From Polaromonas sp. (GTDB lineage Bacteria; Pseudomonadota; Gammaproteobacteria; Burkholderiales; Burkholderiaceae_C), in contig JAQGLT010000053.1 in the NCBI GenBank assembly GCA_028292745.1, positions 1 through 39,110 of the forward strand: a DNA stretch of 39,110 nucleotides, written 5' to 3'. The notes below the pieces were generated by a model. That model saw only the letters and a list, made by a program, of their open reading frames with translations, searched no databases and was not told the origin of the DNA. Of the stretch, positions 14,817 through 25,681 are shown piece after piece (positions within the stretch are counted from its first letter, which is position 1; each line of letters begins with the position of its first letter). The position numbers and the translations under genes were made by a program.

Positions 14817-17800
14817 ATGCAACTCGCTGAAGTCTCCATCCGCCGTCCGGTGTTTGCCACCGTGCTGTCCCTCCTCATCCTGTTGGTGGGTGCCGTCAGT
14901 TTCAACCGGCTCACCGTGCGCGAATACCCAAAGATCGACGAGCCGGTGGTGACGGTCAGCGTGCGCTACGCCGGTGCATCGGCCGAAGTGATCGAGACCC
15001 AGGTGACCAAGCCCCTGGAGGACTCGATCGCCGGCATCGACGGCGTGGACGTCATCACGTCGATCAGCCGCGCGGACCAGGGACAGATCAGCGTGCGCTT
15101 TCGGCTTGAAAAAGACGCCGATTCGGCCGCCGCCGAGGTGCGCGACCGCACCTCGCGCGTGCGAAACCGCCTGCCGCAGGCGATTGATGAGCCCGTCATT
15201 GCCAAGGTCGAGGCGGACGCCTTTCCGGTCATTCAGCTGGCGTTTTCCAGCGAGTCGATGACGCCGCTGCAGATCAACGACCTGGTCAACCGCATCGTCA
15301 AGCCGCGCCTGCAAACCGTCACCGGCGTAGCCGATGTGCGCATCTTCGGCGAGCGCAAATACGCCATGCGGGTCTGGCTGGACACCGACAAGCTGGCCGC
15401 CTACCGGCTGACCACGCAGGATATCGAGGACGCGATCCGGCGCAGCAATCTGGAACTGCCGGCGGGCCGCATCGAGTCGCAGCAGCGCGAATTCAGCGTG
15501 ACGTCGCAGACCGATCTGCTCAAACCCGCCCAGTTCGGCGACATCGTCATCAAGAACGTCAACGGCTTTTCCGTCAAGGTGCGGGATGTGGCCCGTGTCG
15601 TGGAAGGCGCTGCTGACGAGCGTACGGCCGTCCGGCTGAACGGCCGCTCCGCCGTGGCGGTCGGCGTGATTCGCCAGGCCACGGCCAATCCGCTTGACCT
15701 GTCAAAAGGCGTGCAGGAAGCGATTCCGAAACTCAAGGCCGATCTGCCGCCGGATGTGCTGATCGACATCGCCAATGACAATTCGGTGTTCATCGACCGC
15801 TCGGTCAAGAACGTGTACCGCACCATCCTGGAGGCGGTTCTGCTGGTCGCGCTGGTGATTTTCGTGTTCTTGCGCACCCTGCGCGCCTCCATCATCCCGA
15901 TCGTCACCATTCCGGTCAGCCTTGTCGGCACCTTTGCCCTGATGGCGCTGGCGGGGTTCACCATCAACACGCTCACCCTGCTGGCGCTGGTGCTTGCGAT
16001 CGGCCTGGTCGTGGACGACGCCATCGTGATGCTGGAGAACATCTTTCGGCATATCGAGGAAGGCATGGACCCGTTCTCTGCCGGCATCAAGGGTGCGCGC
16101 GAGATAGGCTTTGCCATCGTGACCATGACGGCCACCCTGGTGGCGGTGTATGCGCCGCTGGCGTTCACGCCGGGCCGCACCGGCCGGCTTTTTGTCGAGT
16201 TCGCGCTGGCGCTGGCCGGCGCGGTGGTGGTGTCAGGCTTTGTCGCGCTGACCCTCACGCCCATGCTGTGCACCCAGCTGCTCAAGCACAACCCCAAGCC
16301 CAACCGCTTTGACCGCACCATGGAGCAGGTGCTGACCAGCATCTCCGACCGTTACGGCGCGCTGCTGCGCTGGCTCGTGACCGCCCGCTTTGCGCCGCCC
16401 GCGGGCGACCGGCGCGCCAGCCAGCGGGCCAAGGGCGTTGTCCTGCAGGCGCGCTGGCTCGTGGTGGCCGTCATGCTGGTCAGCGGCGCGGCGATCCTGC
16501 TGATTTTCCCGACGATGAAGCAGGAGCTTTCGCCCATGGAAGACCGGGGCGTCATTTTGGCCAGCGTCAACGCGCCGGACGGCTCGACGCTGGACTTCAC
16601 CAACCGCTATGCCCAGGCGCTGGAAAAGATGGGCCAGCCTTACAAGGAAGTCGACCGCATTTTCGCCAACGTCGGCAACCCGACGGTGGCCCAGGCCAGC
16701 GTGGTGTACCGCACCGTTGACTGGGATGAGCGCAGCCGCTCCACCATGGACATTGCGCGCGAGTTGCAGCCCAAGTTCAATGCGCTGCCCGGCGTGACGG
16801 CGTTTCCGATCACGCCGCCTTCGCTGGGGCAGGGCTTTCGCGAGCGGCCGCTCAACTTCGTCATCCAGACCTCCGACAGCTACCAGAACCTCAGCGCGGT
16901 GGTGCGGCAGATGCTCGACGAGATGGCCAAGAACCCCGGCATCATTTCGCCCGACGTGGACCTGCGGCTGAACAAGCCCGAGTTGCGCATCGACGTGGAG
17001 CGCGACAAGGCGGCCGACCTGGGCGTCAGCGTCGAGGTGGTGGCCAAGGCCATTGAAACGCTGCTGGGCGGGCGGAACGTCACCCGCTACAAGCGCGATG
17101 CCGAGCAGTACGACGTGGTGGTGCAGACCGAGGCCAGCGGCCGCAGCACGCCCGACGACATCGACCGCATCTATGTGCGTGGTCGCAACGACGCCATGAT
17201 TCCCCTGTCGGCGCTGGTGAAGGTCAAGGAAAGCGTGTCGCCCCGGGAGCTGAACCACTTCGGGCAGCGCCGCTCGGTGTCCATCACCGCCAGCCTGGCG
17301 CCTGATTATTCGCTGGGTGAAGCCATCAAGTTCATGAACGACACGTCGGCCAAGGTATTGAAAACCGGCTACAGCACCGACCTGAACGGCACCTCGCGCG
17401 AATTCAGGAATTCGCAGGGCGCGCTGGTGATTGTGTTCGTGCTGGCCTTGGTGTTTATTTTCCTGGTGCTGGCCGCGCAGTTCGAAAGCTTTGTCGATCC
17501 GCTGGTCATCATGCTGTCGGTGCCGCTGTCGATGATCGGCGCGCTGCTGGCGCTCAAATGGAGCGGCGGCTCGCTCAACGTGTATTCGCAGATCGGCCTG
17601 ATCACGTTGGTCGGGCTGATCACCAAGCACGGCATTTTGATCGTGGAGTTCACCAACCAGCTGCGCGAGCAGGGCATGGACATGATCGATGCGCTGGTAA
17701 AAGCCTCGTCGCAGCGGCTGCGGCCCATCCTGATGACCACCGGCGCCATGGTGCTGGGCGCCCTGCCGCTGGCGCTGGCGCACGGCGCGGGGGCCGAAAG

Positions 17801-17987
17801 CCGCACCCAGATCGGCTGGGTGATCGTGGGCGGCATGTCGCTGGGCACCTTGCTGACCATTTTTGTCGTGCCCACGATGTATTCGCTGTTTGCCCGCACG
17901 AAAGTGCCCGGGGCCAACACGGCCGAGGCCAACGAGCAGCCAAAGCCGCCTGCCACCCCAGGCCATCCGGAGCTGGTGGCGAAATAA
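14817..17987 (+). CDS. RND multidrug efflux transporter, HAE-1 type
   Basis: 1056 residues, an AcrB/MexB-class proton-driven pump of the inner membrane. The start A-E-V-S-I-R-R-P-V-F-A-T-V is standard. Twelve membrane helices and two large periplasmic loops are arranged as expected. The proton relay pair is visible in A-I-G-L-V-V-D-D-A-I-V (helix 4), and motif G-R-T-G-R-L-F-V-E-F lies further on. The second half repeats the pattern with V-G-L-I-T-K-H-G-I-L-I-V-E-F. About 20 extra residues (A-R-F-A-P-P-A-G-D-R-R-A-S-Q-R-A-K), at about residues 523-543, lie before helix 7, where relatives have a short basic turn. It is cotranscribed with the adaptor. Substrates cannot be told. Confidence 0.95.
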   Translation: MQLAEVSIRRPVFATVLSLLILLVGAVSFNRLTVREYPKIDEPVVTVSVRYAGASAEVIETQVTKPLEDSIAGIDGVDVITSISRADQGQISVRFRLEKDADSAAAEVRDRTSRVRNRLPQAIDEPVIAKVEADAFPVIQLAFSSESMTPLQINDLVNRIVKPRLQTVTGVADVRIFGERKYAMRVWLDTDKLAAYRLTTQDIEDAIRRSNLELPAGRIESQQREFSVTSQTDLLKPAQFGDIVIKNVNGFSVKVRDVARVVEGAADERTAVRLNGRSAVAVGVIRQATANPLDLSKGVQEAIPKLKADLPPDVLIDIANDNSVFIDRSVKNVYRTILEAVLLVALVIFVFLRTLRASIIPIVTIPVSLVGTFALMALAGFTINTLTLLALVLAIGLVVDDAIVMLENIFRHIEEGMDPFSAGIKGAREIGFAIVTMTATLVAVYAPLAFTPGRTGRLFVEFALALAGAVVVSGFVALTLTPMLCTQLLKHNPKPNRFDRTMEQVLTSISDRYGALLRWLVTARFAPPAGDRRASQRAKGVVLQARWLVVAVMLVSGAAILLIFPTMKQELSPMEDRGVILASVNAPDGSTLDFTNRYAQALEKMGQPYKEVDRIFANVGNPTVAQASVVYRTVDWDERSRSTMDIARELQPKFNALPGVTAFPITPPSLGQGFRERPLNFVIQTSDSYQNLSAVVRQMLDEMAKNPGIISPDVDLRLNKPELRIDVERDKAADLGVSVEVVAKAIETLLGGRNVTRYKRDAEQYDVVVQTEASGRSTPDDIDRIYVRGRNDAMIPLSALVKVKESVSPRELNHFGQRRSVSITASLAPDYSLGEAIKFMNDTSAKVLKTGYSTDLNGTSREFRNSQGALVIVFVLALVFIFLVLAAQFESFVDPLVIMLSVPLSMIGALLALKWSGGSLNVYSQIGLITLVGLITKHGILIVEFTNQLREQGMDMIDALVKASSQRLRPILMTTGAMVLGALPLALAHGAGAESRTQIGWVIVGGMSLGTLLTIFVVPTMYSLFARTKVPGANTAEANEQPKPPATPGHPELVAK

Positions 17988-18062
17988 TTTTTCGCTGCAT
18001 CGATCCGCCCTGCTTGCTAGGCCGTCCTGAATCGGCGTTCCCTTCGCCGCTGCAGAGACTGC

Positions 18063-19514
18063 CTATATCGCCCCGTCGAACATCATCACATCAACCTCGT
18101 CGCCCACCGCGACATTGCCCTGGCCGTGGTGCAGCACGATCAGGCCGTTCGCCTCGGCCATCGAGCGCAGCACGCCCGAGCCCTGGCTGCCGGTGGTTTT
18201 GACCTGCAGCGCGCCGTCCGCTGCGGTGGCCACGCGGCCGCGCTGGTATTCGGTGCGGCCGGGTTTCTTGCGGATGGCTTCGCTGCTGCGGGCCTTGAGC
18301 AGCACTGCCGGCGCTGCATCGGCGCCCATCATCTGCAGCAGGGCCGGCCGCACGAAGGCCAGAAAAGTGACCATCACCGCCACCGGATTGCCGGGCAGGC
18401 CGAACATGACGGCGCCCGCCTGTTCACTATCATTTCGATAGCTGGTTATGCCCGACCCATCTGCGTGAATGGCCGATTTAACTGGAAATATCCGGCCAAC
18501 CGCCATGGGCCGGCCCGGCCGCATTGCAATGCGCCAGAACGCCACGTCGCCGAGTTTTTTCATCATCGCCTTTGTGTGGTCGGCCTCGCCGACGCTGACG
18601 CCGCCCGAGGTGATGATGGCGTCGGCCTGGGCGGCCGCGCTGCGAAACGCCGCCTCCAGCTGCGCCGGGTCGTCGCGCACCACGCCCAGGTCGATGACCT
18701 GGCAGCCCAGGCGGCTGAGCAGGCCGAAGACGGTGTAGCGGTTGCTGTCGTAGACAGCGCCTTCGCGCGGCGCTTCGCCCAGCGACAGGATTTCGTCGCC
18801 GGTGGAAAAGTAGGCCACCCGCAAGGGCCGCCAGGTCGTCAGGGTTGGAAGGCCCAAGGAAGCTGCCAGCCCAAGGCGGGCGGGCGTCAACAGCTCTCCT
18901 TTTCGTAGCGCCGCCTTGCCCTGCATGAGGTCTTCCCCGCGCAGGCGGCGGTTGTCGCCCGTGCGCAGCAGGCCGTGTGGAATCGTGACGCGCTCGATTT
19001 CAGCCGTGCGGTCCAGCGCGACGAACTCCTGCGGCACCACTGTGTCCAGGCCGGCCGGCATGACCGCGCCGGTCATGATCCTCACGCACTGGCCGACCCC
19101 CACGCTTCCCGTCCAGGCCTTGCCCGCCATCGCCGTGCCCACCACCTGCAAGACCAGTGCTTCGTTTGTGGAAGCGGTTCCAGACCAGCCGGGGCCGCGG
19201 GACTGGCTTTGCCAGGCCGCAGGCGCAGCGGCCCCCTCGGGGGGCAGCGCAGTACGCAAAGCGACAAGCGTGGGGGCCAATTCCTGGCCGGCAAAGGCAT
19301 AGCCGTCCATGGCCGAATTGTCGTGCGGTGGCACGTCGAAGGGCGAAATCACGTCGGTCGCCAGGACACGCCCCAGCGCATCGAAAAGAGGCAACTCACG
19401 CGTTTCCCGCACCGGCGTCACCAGGTGCGACAAAAACGTCCGAACGCCCTCGGCCGTCATGGCCTGCGCGTCGTAGCCCTGCAGTTCGGCGGCGATCTGG
19501 TCAAGCGACTTCAT
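18063..19514 (-). CDS. moeA: Molybdopterin molybdenumtransferase MoeA, with two insertions
   Basis: 483 residues from the ATG at 19514, which overlaps the mobA stop (ATGA). MoeA inserts molybdate into adenylated molybdopterin. Family marks are [11 protein letters not shown] near 63-73, [27 protein letters not shown] and [10 protein letters not shown], ending in the C-terminal beta domain. Typical MoeA proteins have about 400-420 residues. The excess of about 65 is explained by two stretches that coincide with dispersed repeats: residues about 79-115 (family B) and about 338-365 (family A). Both keep the frame. The first sits just after the G-Y-A motif and the second just before G-L-P-G-N-P. 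Whether both are tolerated loops is inferred; the catalytic motifs are intact. Confidence 0.95.
   Translation of the reverse strand: MKSLDQIAAELQGYDAQAMTAEGVRTFLSHLVTPVRETRELPLFDALGRVLATDVISPFDVPPHDNSAMDGYAFAGQELAPTLVALRTALPPEGAAAPAAWQSQSRGPGWSGTASTNEALVLQVVGTAMAGKAWTGSVGVGQCVRIMTGAVMPAGLDTVVPQEFVALDRTAEIERVTIPHGLLRTGDNRRLRGEDLMQGKAALRKGELLTPARLGLAASLGLPTLTTWRPLRVAYFSTGDEILSLGEAPREGAVYDSNRYTVFGLLSRLGCQVIDLGVVRDDPAQLEAAFRSAAAQADAIITSGGVSVGEADHTKAMMKKLGDVAFWRIAMRPGRPMAVGRIFPVKSAIHADGSGITSYRNDSEQAGAVMFGLPGNPVAVMVTFLAFVRPALLQMMGADAAPAVLLKARSSEAIRKKPGRTEYQRGRVATAADGALQVKTTGSQGSGVLRSMAEANGLIVLHHGQGNVAVGDEVDVMMFDGAI
18421..18497 (-). repeat. Repeat family A, copy A3, in frame inside moeA
   Basis: The plus strand reads CACTATCATTTCGATAGC, then CATCTGCGTGAATGGCCGA and TTTAACTGG, the same order of marks as the minus-oriented intergenic copies A1 and A4. 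On the coding strand it encodes about 26 residues (from about F-P-V-K-S-A to N-D-S-E-Q) that interrupt the usual V-G-R-I to [12 protein letters not shown] run of MoeA. Confidence 0.65.
19206..19280 (-). repeat. Repeat family B, copy B1, in frame inside moeA
   Basis: A stretch of about 68 bp is nearly identical to copy B2 at 20221-20289. The core GCCCCC-TCG-GGGGGC (19231-19245) is a perfect hairpin, followed by AGCGCAGTACGC and AAGCGACAAGCGTGGGGGCC. Read as part of moeA it gives about 23 codons, including [20 protein letters not shown]1 and B2 have the same orientation. Confidence 0.8.
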
Positions 19515-20155
19515 GGCTGGTGCGATTCGAGCTGGTGCAACTGGGCAACCGTGTTGGCATTGAAAAACCCATGGGCGCTGTCGCCCGGCTGGTCGAAGGG
19601 CACGATGACGGTGGCATGCTGCGCCGTCCAGGCGTCGATCTTGCGGCCGCCGCCCTGGGTAAAGCGCGCCAGGCTTTCCAGCATGTGGGTGCCCATCAGG
19701 CAAAACACCGGCTGCGGCCGCAGCTGGCCGTCTTCCTCCCGCGCCGCCGCCACCGCAAAATCGGCATTTTCCTGCGCCATGGCCTGCGCCATGCGGGCCG
19801 CCAGGTCGTGCGGAAACAGCGGCGTGTCGCAGGGCACGGTCAGCAGGTACGGGGTTTCGCAGCGCTCCAGCCCGGTCATGAAGCCGGCCAGCGGCCCGGC
19901 AAATTCGCCCAGGCTGGTGGCGTCGGGCCACACCGGAGCGCCGAAGGATTCATAGGCCGCCAGATTGCGGTTGGCGTTGATCATGATCTCGCCGACCTGC
20001 GGCGACAGCCGCATCAGCGTGTGCAGGGCCAGCGGCACGCCGTTGAAGTTCTGCAAGCCCTTGTCCACGCCGCCCATGCGCGAGCCGCGTCCCCCCGCCA
20101 GGATCAGCCCGGTGATGGCTTCGGCATGCAAAGGAGGCGTCATATTCATAGTCAT
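19511..20155 (-). CDS. mobA: Molybdenum cofactor guanylyltransferase MobA
   Basis: 214 residues from the ATG at 20155, with AGGAA about eight bases upstream on the minus strand. MobA joins GMP to molybdopterin to make the guanine dinucleotide cofactor. The nucleotide-binding motif [18 protein letters not shown] is near the N-terminus. The metal-binding Asp is in [21 protein letters not shown] and the other C-terminal marks are standard. The stop overlaps the moeA start by four bases, so the two are translationally coupled. It lies downstream of moaA in the same operon. Confidence 0.96.
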   Translation of the reverse strand: MTMNMTPPLHAEAITGLILAGGRGSRMGGVDKGLQNFNGVPLALHTLMRLSPQVGEIMINANRNLAAYESFGAPVWPDATSLGEFAGPLAGFMTGLERCETPYLLTVPCDTPLFPHDLAARMAQAMAQENADFAVAAAREEDGQLRPQPVFCLMGTHMLESLARFTQGGGRKIDAWTAQHATVIVPFDQPGDSAHGFFNANTVAQLHQLESHQP

Positions 20156-20183
20156 CAAAATTTCCTAATAGTTCGCGTCAAAC

Positions 20184-20290
20184 AAAGCGACAAGCGTGGG
20201 GGCGGCACATCCCAAACCAGCCAGGGCCGCAGGCGCAGCAGCCCCCTCGGGGGGCAGCGCAGTACGCGAAGCGACAAGCGTGGGGGCCAC
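20184..20290 (-). repeat. Repeat family B, copy B2, plus a partial copy
   Basis: The gap between moaA and mobA is almost filled by a full copy (20221-20289, hairpin core at 20241-20255) and, beside it, a fragment AAAGCGACAAGCGTGGGGG at 20184-20202 that repeats the end of the unit. The full copy differs from B1 by only a few bases. As a GC hairpin inside an operon it may affect the transcript, but it lacks a T-run. Confidence 0.8.
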
Positions 20291-20292
20291 AT

Positions 20293-21423
20293 TCACCCCC
20301 CGATGTAGCTCATCTCAACCCGCTTGCCAGCGTCCGCCGGGCTGGCGTCGGGCGGCAATCCGGCGCGCAGTTCCGAATACCGGTCCGAACGCCCCTGCCA
20401 GATCGGCCCGACCGCGGCGGCGATCTGCGCGTCGGAATGGCCGGCGCGCAGCAGGGCGCGCAAATCATGGCCCTGGTTGGCAAACAGGCATAAAAACAGC
20501 TTGCCCTCGGTCGACAGCCGGGCCCGGTTGCATTCGCCGCAAAAGGCCTGGGTCACGCTGCTGATGACGCCGACCTCGCCGGCGCCGTCCAGGTAGCGCC
20601 AGCGCTCGGCGGTTTCGCCGCTGTGGTTGGGGTTGACGGCGGCCAGCGGAAACTCGGCCTGCAGGCGTTCAATGACCTGGCGGGAGGGCAGCACCTCGTC
20701 CATGCGCCAGCCGTTGGTGGCGCCGACGTCCATGTATTCGATGAAGCGCAGCACGGCGCCGGAATGCCGAAAATGCCGTGCCATTGGCAAAATCTGGTCA
20801 TCGTTGGTGCCGCGCTTGACGACCATGTTGATCTTGAGCGGCGCCAGGCCTGCCTTGCCCGCCACTTCGATACCCTTGAGCACGTCGGCCACCGGAAAAT
20901 CCGCGTCGTTCATGCGCCGAAATACCGCATCGTCCAGCGCGTCCAGGCTGACCGTGACACGCTGCAGGCCGGCGTCTTTGAGCGACTGCGCCTTCCTTGC
21001 CAGCAGCGACCCGTTGGTCGTCAGCGTGATGTCCAGCGGCATGCCGGCGGGCGTTCGCAGCCGGGCCAGCATCTCGATCAGCACCTCGATGTTCTTGCGC
21101 AGCAGCGGCTCGCCTCCGGTCAGGCGGATTTTCTCCACGCCATGCGCCACGAAAACCTGGGCAAGCCGGTTGATTTCCTCAAAGCTCAGGAGCGAGGCTT
21201 GAGGAAGAAAAGCGTAATTTTTGTCGAAAATGTCGCTGGGCATGCAGTAGTTGCAGCGAAAGTTGCAGCGGTCGGTCACGCTGATCCGCAAGTCGCGCAG
21301 CGGCCGGCCCAGGGTGTCGCTCAGCATTCCGGTGGGCGCCCGCAGCTGGCTGGGCACGGAGGGCACGCGGCTCGCGTAGCGCAGGTCTGCAACAGGAATT
21401 ACTTTGCGCGGTATGTCTGTCAT
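20293..21423 (-). CDS. moaA: GTP 3',8-cyclase MoaA
   Basis: 376 residues. MoaA is the radical SAM enzyme that starts molybdopterin synthesis by rearranging GTP with MoaC. The radical SAM cluster cysteines are C53, C57 and C60 ([10 protein letters not shown]). The L-T-G-G-E-P-L-L motif follows at about 101-108. The second [4Fe-4S] site has C295, C298 and C312 (F-C-G-E-C-N-R-A-R to L-F-L-C-L-F). The C-terminal Gly-Gly tail needed for activity is present. A leading extension of about 30 residues precedes the conserved part. It is the first gene of moaA-mobA-moeA. moaC and the molybdopterin synthase genes are not in the window. Confidence 0.97.
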   Translation of the reverse strand: MTDIPRKVIPVADLRYASRVPSVPSQLRAPTGMLSDTLGRPLRDLRISVTDRCNFRCNYCMPSDIFDKNYAFLPQASLLSFEEINRLAQVFVAHGVEKIRLTGGEPLLRKNIEVLIEMLARLRTPAGMPLDITLTTNGSLLARKAQSLKDAGLQRVTVSLDALDDAVFRRMNDADFPVADVLKGIEVAGKAGLAPLKINMVVKRGTNDDQILPMARHFRHSGAVLRFIEYMDVGATNGWRMDEVLPSRQVIERLQAEFPLAAVNPNHSGETAERWRYLDGAGEVGVISSVTQAFCGECNRARLSTEGKLFLCLFANQGHDLRALLRAGHSDAQIAAAVGPIWQGRSDRYSELRAGLPPDASPADAGKRVEMSYIGG

Positions 21424-21542
21424 GGTGGTTGCCTTGGGGAGAATTTACAGCATTGGCAAAACCTGCCGCGCCTCGGGCCGCATTGCCCACTGCCGCTGCG
21501 CGTTTTAAGGCGGCAAAATTTCTGAAAACGCGGGGGCTGCCG

Positions 21543-22304
21543 TCAGACGCAGCGCGCGCCGTCCACCTCGATGCACACGCCGCTGATGAAATCCGCCTCG
21601 TCGCTGGCCAGATACAGGACCGCGTTGGCCACGTCCAGCGCGGTGGAAAACCTTCCCAGGGGAATGCTGGCCCGAAACACGGCCTTGCGGGCCTCGTCGA
21701 TCGGGCCGCCGGCGAAATCGGCCGACAGGCCGGTGTCGGGGTTGAACACCGGGTTGACGCAGTTGACCCGGATGTTGTCCGGCCCCAGCTCGGCCGCCAG
21801 CGACTTGGAGGTGGTGATCACCGCGCCCTTGGAGCCGTTGTACCTGGTCTGGCCGGGTCGGGGCCGCACGCCTGCCGTCGAGGCGATATTGATGAAGCTG
21901 CCGCCGCCCTGCGCGCGAAACACCGGCGTCGCATGGATCGTCGCCAGGTAGATGCTTTTGACGTTGATGGCATAGCACTTGTCGAAATCGTCCTCGCTCA
22001 CGTCCAGCGCCGGCTGGTTGCGGTGCGTCCAGCCGGCGTTGTTGACCATCACGTCGAGCCGGCCGTGGCGCTGCACCGCCGCATTGACCAGCGCCCTGAC
22101 ATCGTCCGATTTCGTCACGTCGGCGGCAAAAAAGGATGCCCTGCCGCCTGCCTTGACAATCGCCGCCACGACTTTTTCGCCCGATTGCGTCTGAATGTCG
22201 TTGACGAGGACCTGCGCGCCCTGGGCCGCCAGGCGGCGCGCAATGCCCTCGCCAATGCCGCTGCCGGCGCCGGTGACGATGATGGATTTGTCCTTGACGC
22301 GCAT
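21543..22304 (-). CDS. Short-chain dehydrogenase/reductase, NAD-type
   Basis: 253 residues of the classical SDR family. The cofactor motif T-G-A-G-S-G-I-G is at about 11-18. An Asp at the end of strand 2 (V-L-V-N-D-I) suggests NAD rather than NADP. N-N-A-G is at about 88-91. The catalytic Ser is in I-A-S-T-A-G, and the Tyr and Lys are in R-Y-N-G-S-K. The C-terminus S-G-V-C-I-E-V-D-G-A-R is typical. It lies 176 bp after the aldehyde dehydrogenase gene on the same strand, with repeat A4 between them. The two may form an operon oxidising an alcohol or ketone and then an aldehyde; the substrate is not readable. Confidence 0.92.
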   Translation of the reverse strand: MRVKDKSIIVTGAGSGIGEGIARRLAAQGAQVLVNDIQTQSGEKVVAAIVKAGGRASFFAADVTKSDDVRALVNAAVQRHGRLDVMVNNAGWTHRNQPALDVSEDDFDKCYAINVKSIYLATIHATPVFRAQGGGSFINIASTAGVRPRPGQTRYNGSKGAVITTSKSLAAELGPDNIRVNCVNPVFNPDTGLSADFAGGPIDEARKAVFRASIPLGRFSTALDVANAVLYLASDEADFISGVCIEVDGARCV

Positions 22305-22319
22305 GAAATTCCTTGTGGT

Positions 22320-22397
22320 TATCAGCTGCTTATTTGCTATTTATTTAATAGCAAACTACGCAATACAGTCCTGCGCTTGAGGCCTATTTCATTGAAT
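22320..22397 (-). repeat. Repeat family A, copy A4
   Basis: It starts with a TTTGCTATTTATTTAATAGCAAA palindrome (about 22332-22354), then TGCGCTTGAGGCCTATTT and TTGAATTTAAA. It lies between the aldehyde dehydrogenase and SDR genes, ending just before the SDR start codon. The palindrome could fold in the transcript. Confidence 0.65.
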
Positions 22398-22480
22398 TTA
22401 AAGGCTTGAATGCCGCGGGCGCATTGTCTCGGGCTTGCACCACAAGCCAGGCGCGAACCTGCCATGCCTCGCAAGGCCGC

Positions 22481-23914
22481 TCAGCCATGCCGCACGGCCA
22501 CCGTCTTGAGCGTGGTGAATCCGTACAGCGCCTCGAACCCTTTCTCGCGGCCATGACCCGATGACTTCACGCCGCCGAACGGCAGCTCCACGCCACCGCC
22601 CGCGCCGTAGTTGTTGATGAACACCTGGCCGCTTCGGATGCGTCTGGCCATGCGGAACTGGCGCGCGCCGTCCGCCGTCCAGACGCCGGCGGCCAGGCCG
22701 AAGCGCGTGGCGTTGGCCAGCTCGACGGCATGGTCTTCGTCCTGGAAACTCATGGCGCACAGCACCGGGCCGAACACTTCCTCCTGCGCCAGGCGGTGAT
22801 CGACCGGCACATCGCACAGCAGCGTCGGGGCCTGGTAGAAGCCGCTGTCGGGCGCATCGTCAACGATCTGGCCCTGGGCCACGATGGGGATGCCGGCCAC
22901 ATGGGCATCGCTCAGAAAGTCCCAGACCCGCTGCTGCTGGCTCTGCCGGATCAGCGGGCCGACATCCAGGTCCATGGCCGCCGGGCCGACCCGCAAGCCT
23001 TCAAAAGCCTCGCCCAGCCGCGCCACCAGTGGATCGTAGATTGACCGGGCCACCAGCAGCCGCGAGCCGGCCGAACAGGTCTGGCCGGCGTTTTGCACGA
23101 TGGCGGCCAGGATGGCCGGAATGGCCGCGTCGAGGTCGGCGTCGGCAAACACGATCTGCGGGCTCTTGCCGCCCAGCTCCAGCGTGACCGGGCAATGCCG
23201 CTCGGCCGCCGCCTGCTGGATCAGCGTGCCGACGCCGGGGCTGCCGGTGAAGCTGATGTGGTCGATGCCCGGGTGGCGGGCCAGCGCGTCGCCGACCTCA
23301 TGGCCGTAGCCGGTCACGATGTTCAGGGCGCCGGCCGGAAAGCCGACCTCGGTGGCCAGCTCGGCCACGCGCAGCAGCGACAGGCAGGCGTCCTCGGCCG
23401 GCTTGACGACGCAGACATTGCCCGCCGCCAGCGCGCCGCCCACGCTGCGGCCGAAAATCTGCATCGGGTAGTTCCATGGAATGATGTGGCCGGTCACGCC
23501 GTGCGGCTCGCGCCAGGTCATCACGCTGTAGCCTTCGAGGTAGGGGATCGTCTCGCCGTGCAGCTTGTCGCAGGCGCCCGCATAGAACTCGAAGTAGCGC
23601 GCCAGCGCCGCCGCGTCGGCCCGGGCCTGGCGGGTCGGCTTGCCGCAGTCGCGCTGCTCGATCAGGGCCAGCTCTTCGGCGTGCTCGGTCACCTTGGCCG
23701 ACAGGCGCATCAGCAGGCGGCCGCGCTCGGCCGCGCTGAGCCGGCACCAGACCAGCTCCAGGCAGTCGCGGGCGCTGCGAACCGCCACATCGATGTCGTG
23801 CGCGTTGCTGCGCTGGAGCTGCGCGAAGACCTGGCCGTCGGACGGGTCCACGACGGGGATCGTTTTGCCGGAGGAGGAGGGGACAAAGGCGTTGGCGATG
23901 TAGTTAAGGTGCAT
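22481..23914 (-). CDS. NAD(P)-dependent aldehyde dehydrogenase
   Basis: 477 residues from the ATG at 23914; the frame is open further but those residues do not look like protein of the family, which begins at M-H-L-N-Y-I-A-N-A-F-V. The ALDH superfamily marks are all present: the I-I-P-W-N-Y-P cofactor loop, F-T-G-S-P-G-V-G, the catalytic Glu in L-E-L-G-G-K-S-P near 250, and the nucleophile in N-A-G-Q-T-C-S-A-G near 285. E-E-V-F-G-P-V and the F-I-N-N-Y-G-A-G-G-G-V-E-L-P-F-G-G-V-K-S-S-G end are also there. It resembles betaine-aldehyde or gamma-aminobutyraldehyde type enzymes in general pattern. Only the class is safe. Confidence 0.93.
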   Translation of the reverse strand: MHLNYIANAFVPSSSGKTIPVVDPSDGQVFAQLQRSNAHDIDVAVRSARDCLELVWCRLSAAERGRLLMRLSAKVTEHAEELALIEQRDCGKPTRQARADAAALARYFEFYAGACDKLHGETIPYLEGYSVMTWREPHGVTGHIIPWNYPMQIFGRSVGGALAAGNVCVVKPAEDACLSLLRVAELATEVGFPAGALNIVTGYGHEVGDALARHPGIDHISFTGSPGVGTLIQQAAAERHCPVTLELGGKSPQIVFADADLDAAIPAILAAIVQNAGQTCSAGSRLLVARSIYDPLVARLGEAFEGLRVGPAAMDLDVGPLIRQSQQQRVWDFLSDAHVAGIPIVAQGQIVDDAPDSGFYQAPTLLCDVPVDHRLAQEEVFGPVLCAMSFQDEDHAVELANATRFGLAAGVWTADGARQFRMARRIRSGQVFINNYGAGGGVELPFGGVKSSGHGREKGFEALYGFTTLKTVAVRHG

Positions 23915-24271
23915 GGGCTGATTTTGCGTGAAAGCGCGGCTTGTGGTGTCGCGCCGGGTCAAAGCTTGCTGCTGCAACCGGTGCGCCTGGCGAGCGGTTG
24001 GGCGGGCGTCCTGGCGGGTTGGCGAACCGGTCTGGCAATTACACACCAGCGGCTTGCCTGTCTGCACGGGACTTCTCAATAATGTTGCCGTGGCAAATGC
24101 ATCCTCTGTATGGCGGTATGGCGGCACGTTGCTCATCGACCCTTGCGCCGCGCGGCTTTACCCATGGCCTGCTGCGGATTGCCGGTGACCGGTCCAAAAT
24201 TGACCACGCCGACAGACTGAGCAATGGACTCAGGGCTTCCAATTTCCCTTTTTCGCCGGAGTGCTTGCCCG
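23915..24271. other. Divergent intergenic region, no gene seen
   Basis: These 357 bases separate the leftward aldehyde dehydrogenase from the rightward flavoprotein gene. Frames on both strands extend from the neighbours but lack starts with ribosome binding sites. I see no convincing promoter pair or palindrome. It presumably holds both divergent promoters. Confidence 0.4.
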
Positions 24272-25678
<1,407 letters not shown>

Positions 25679-25681
25679 AAA

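Noticed and set aside
19515..19931. A 139-residue N-terminal extension of MoeA
   Set aside because: It overlaps mobA in another frame and its sequence is Arg/Gly/Ala-rich shadow; the ATG overlapping the mobA stop gives a standard MoeA start.
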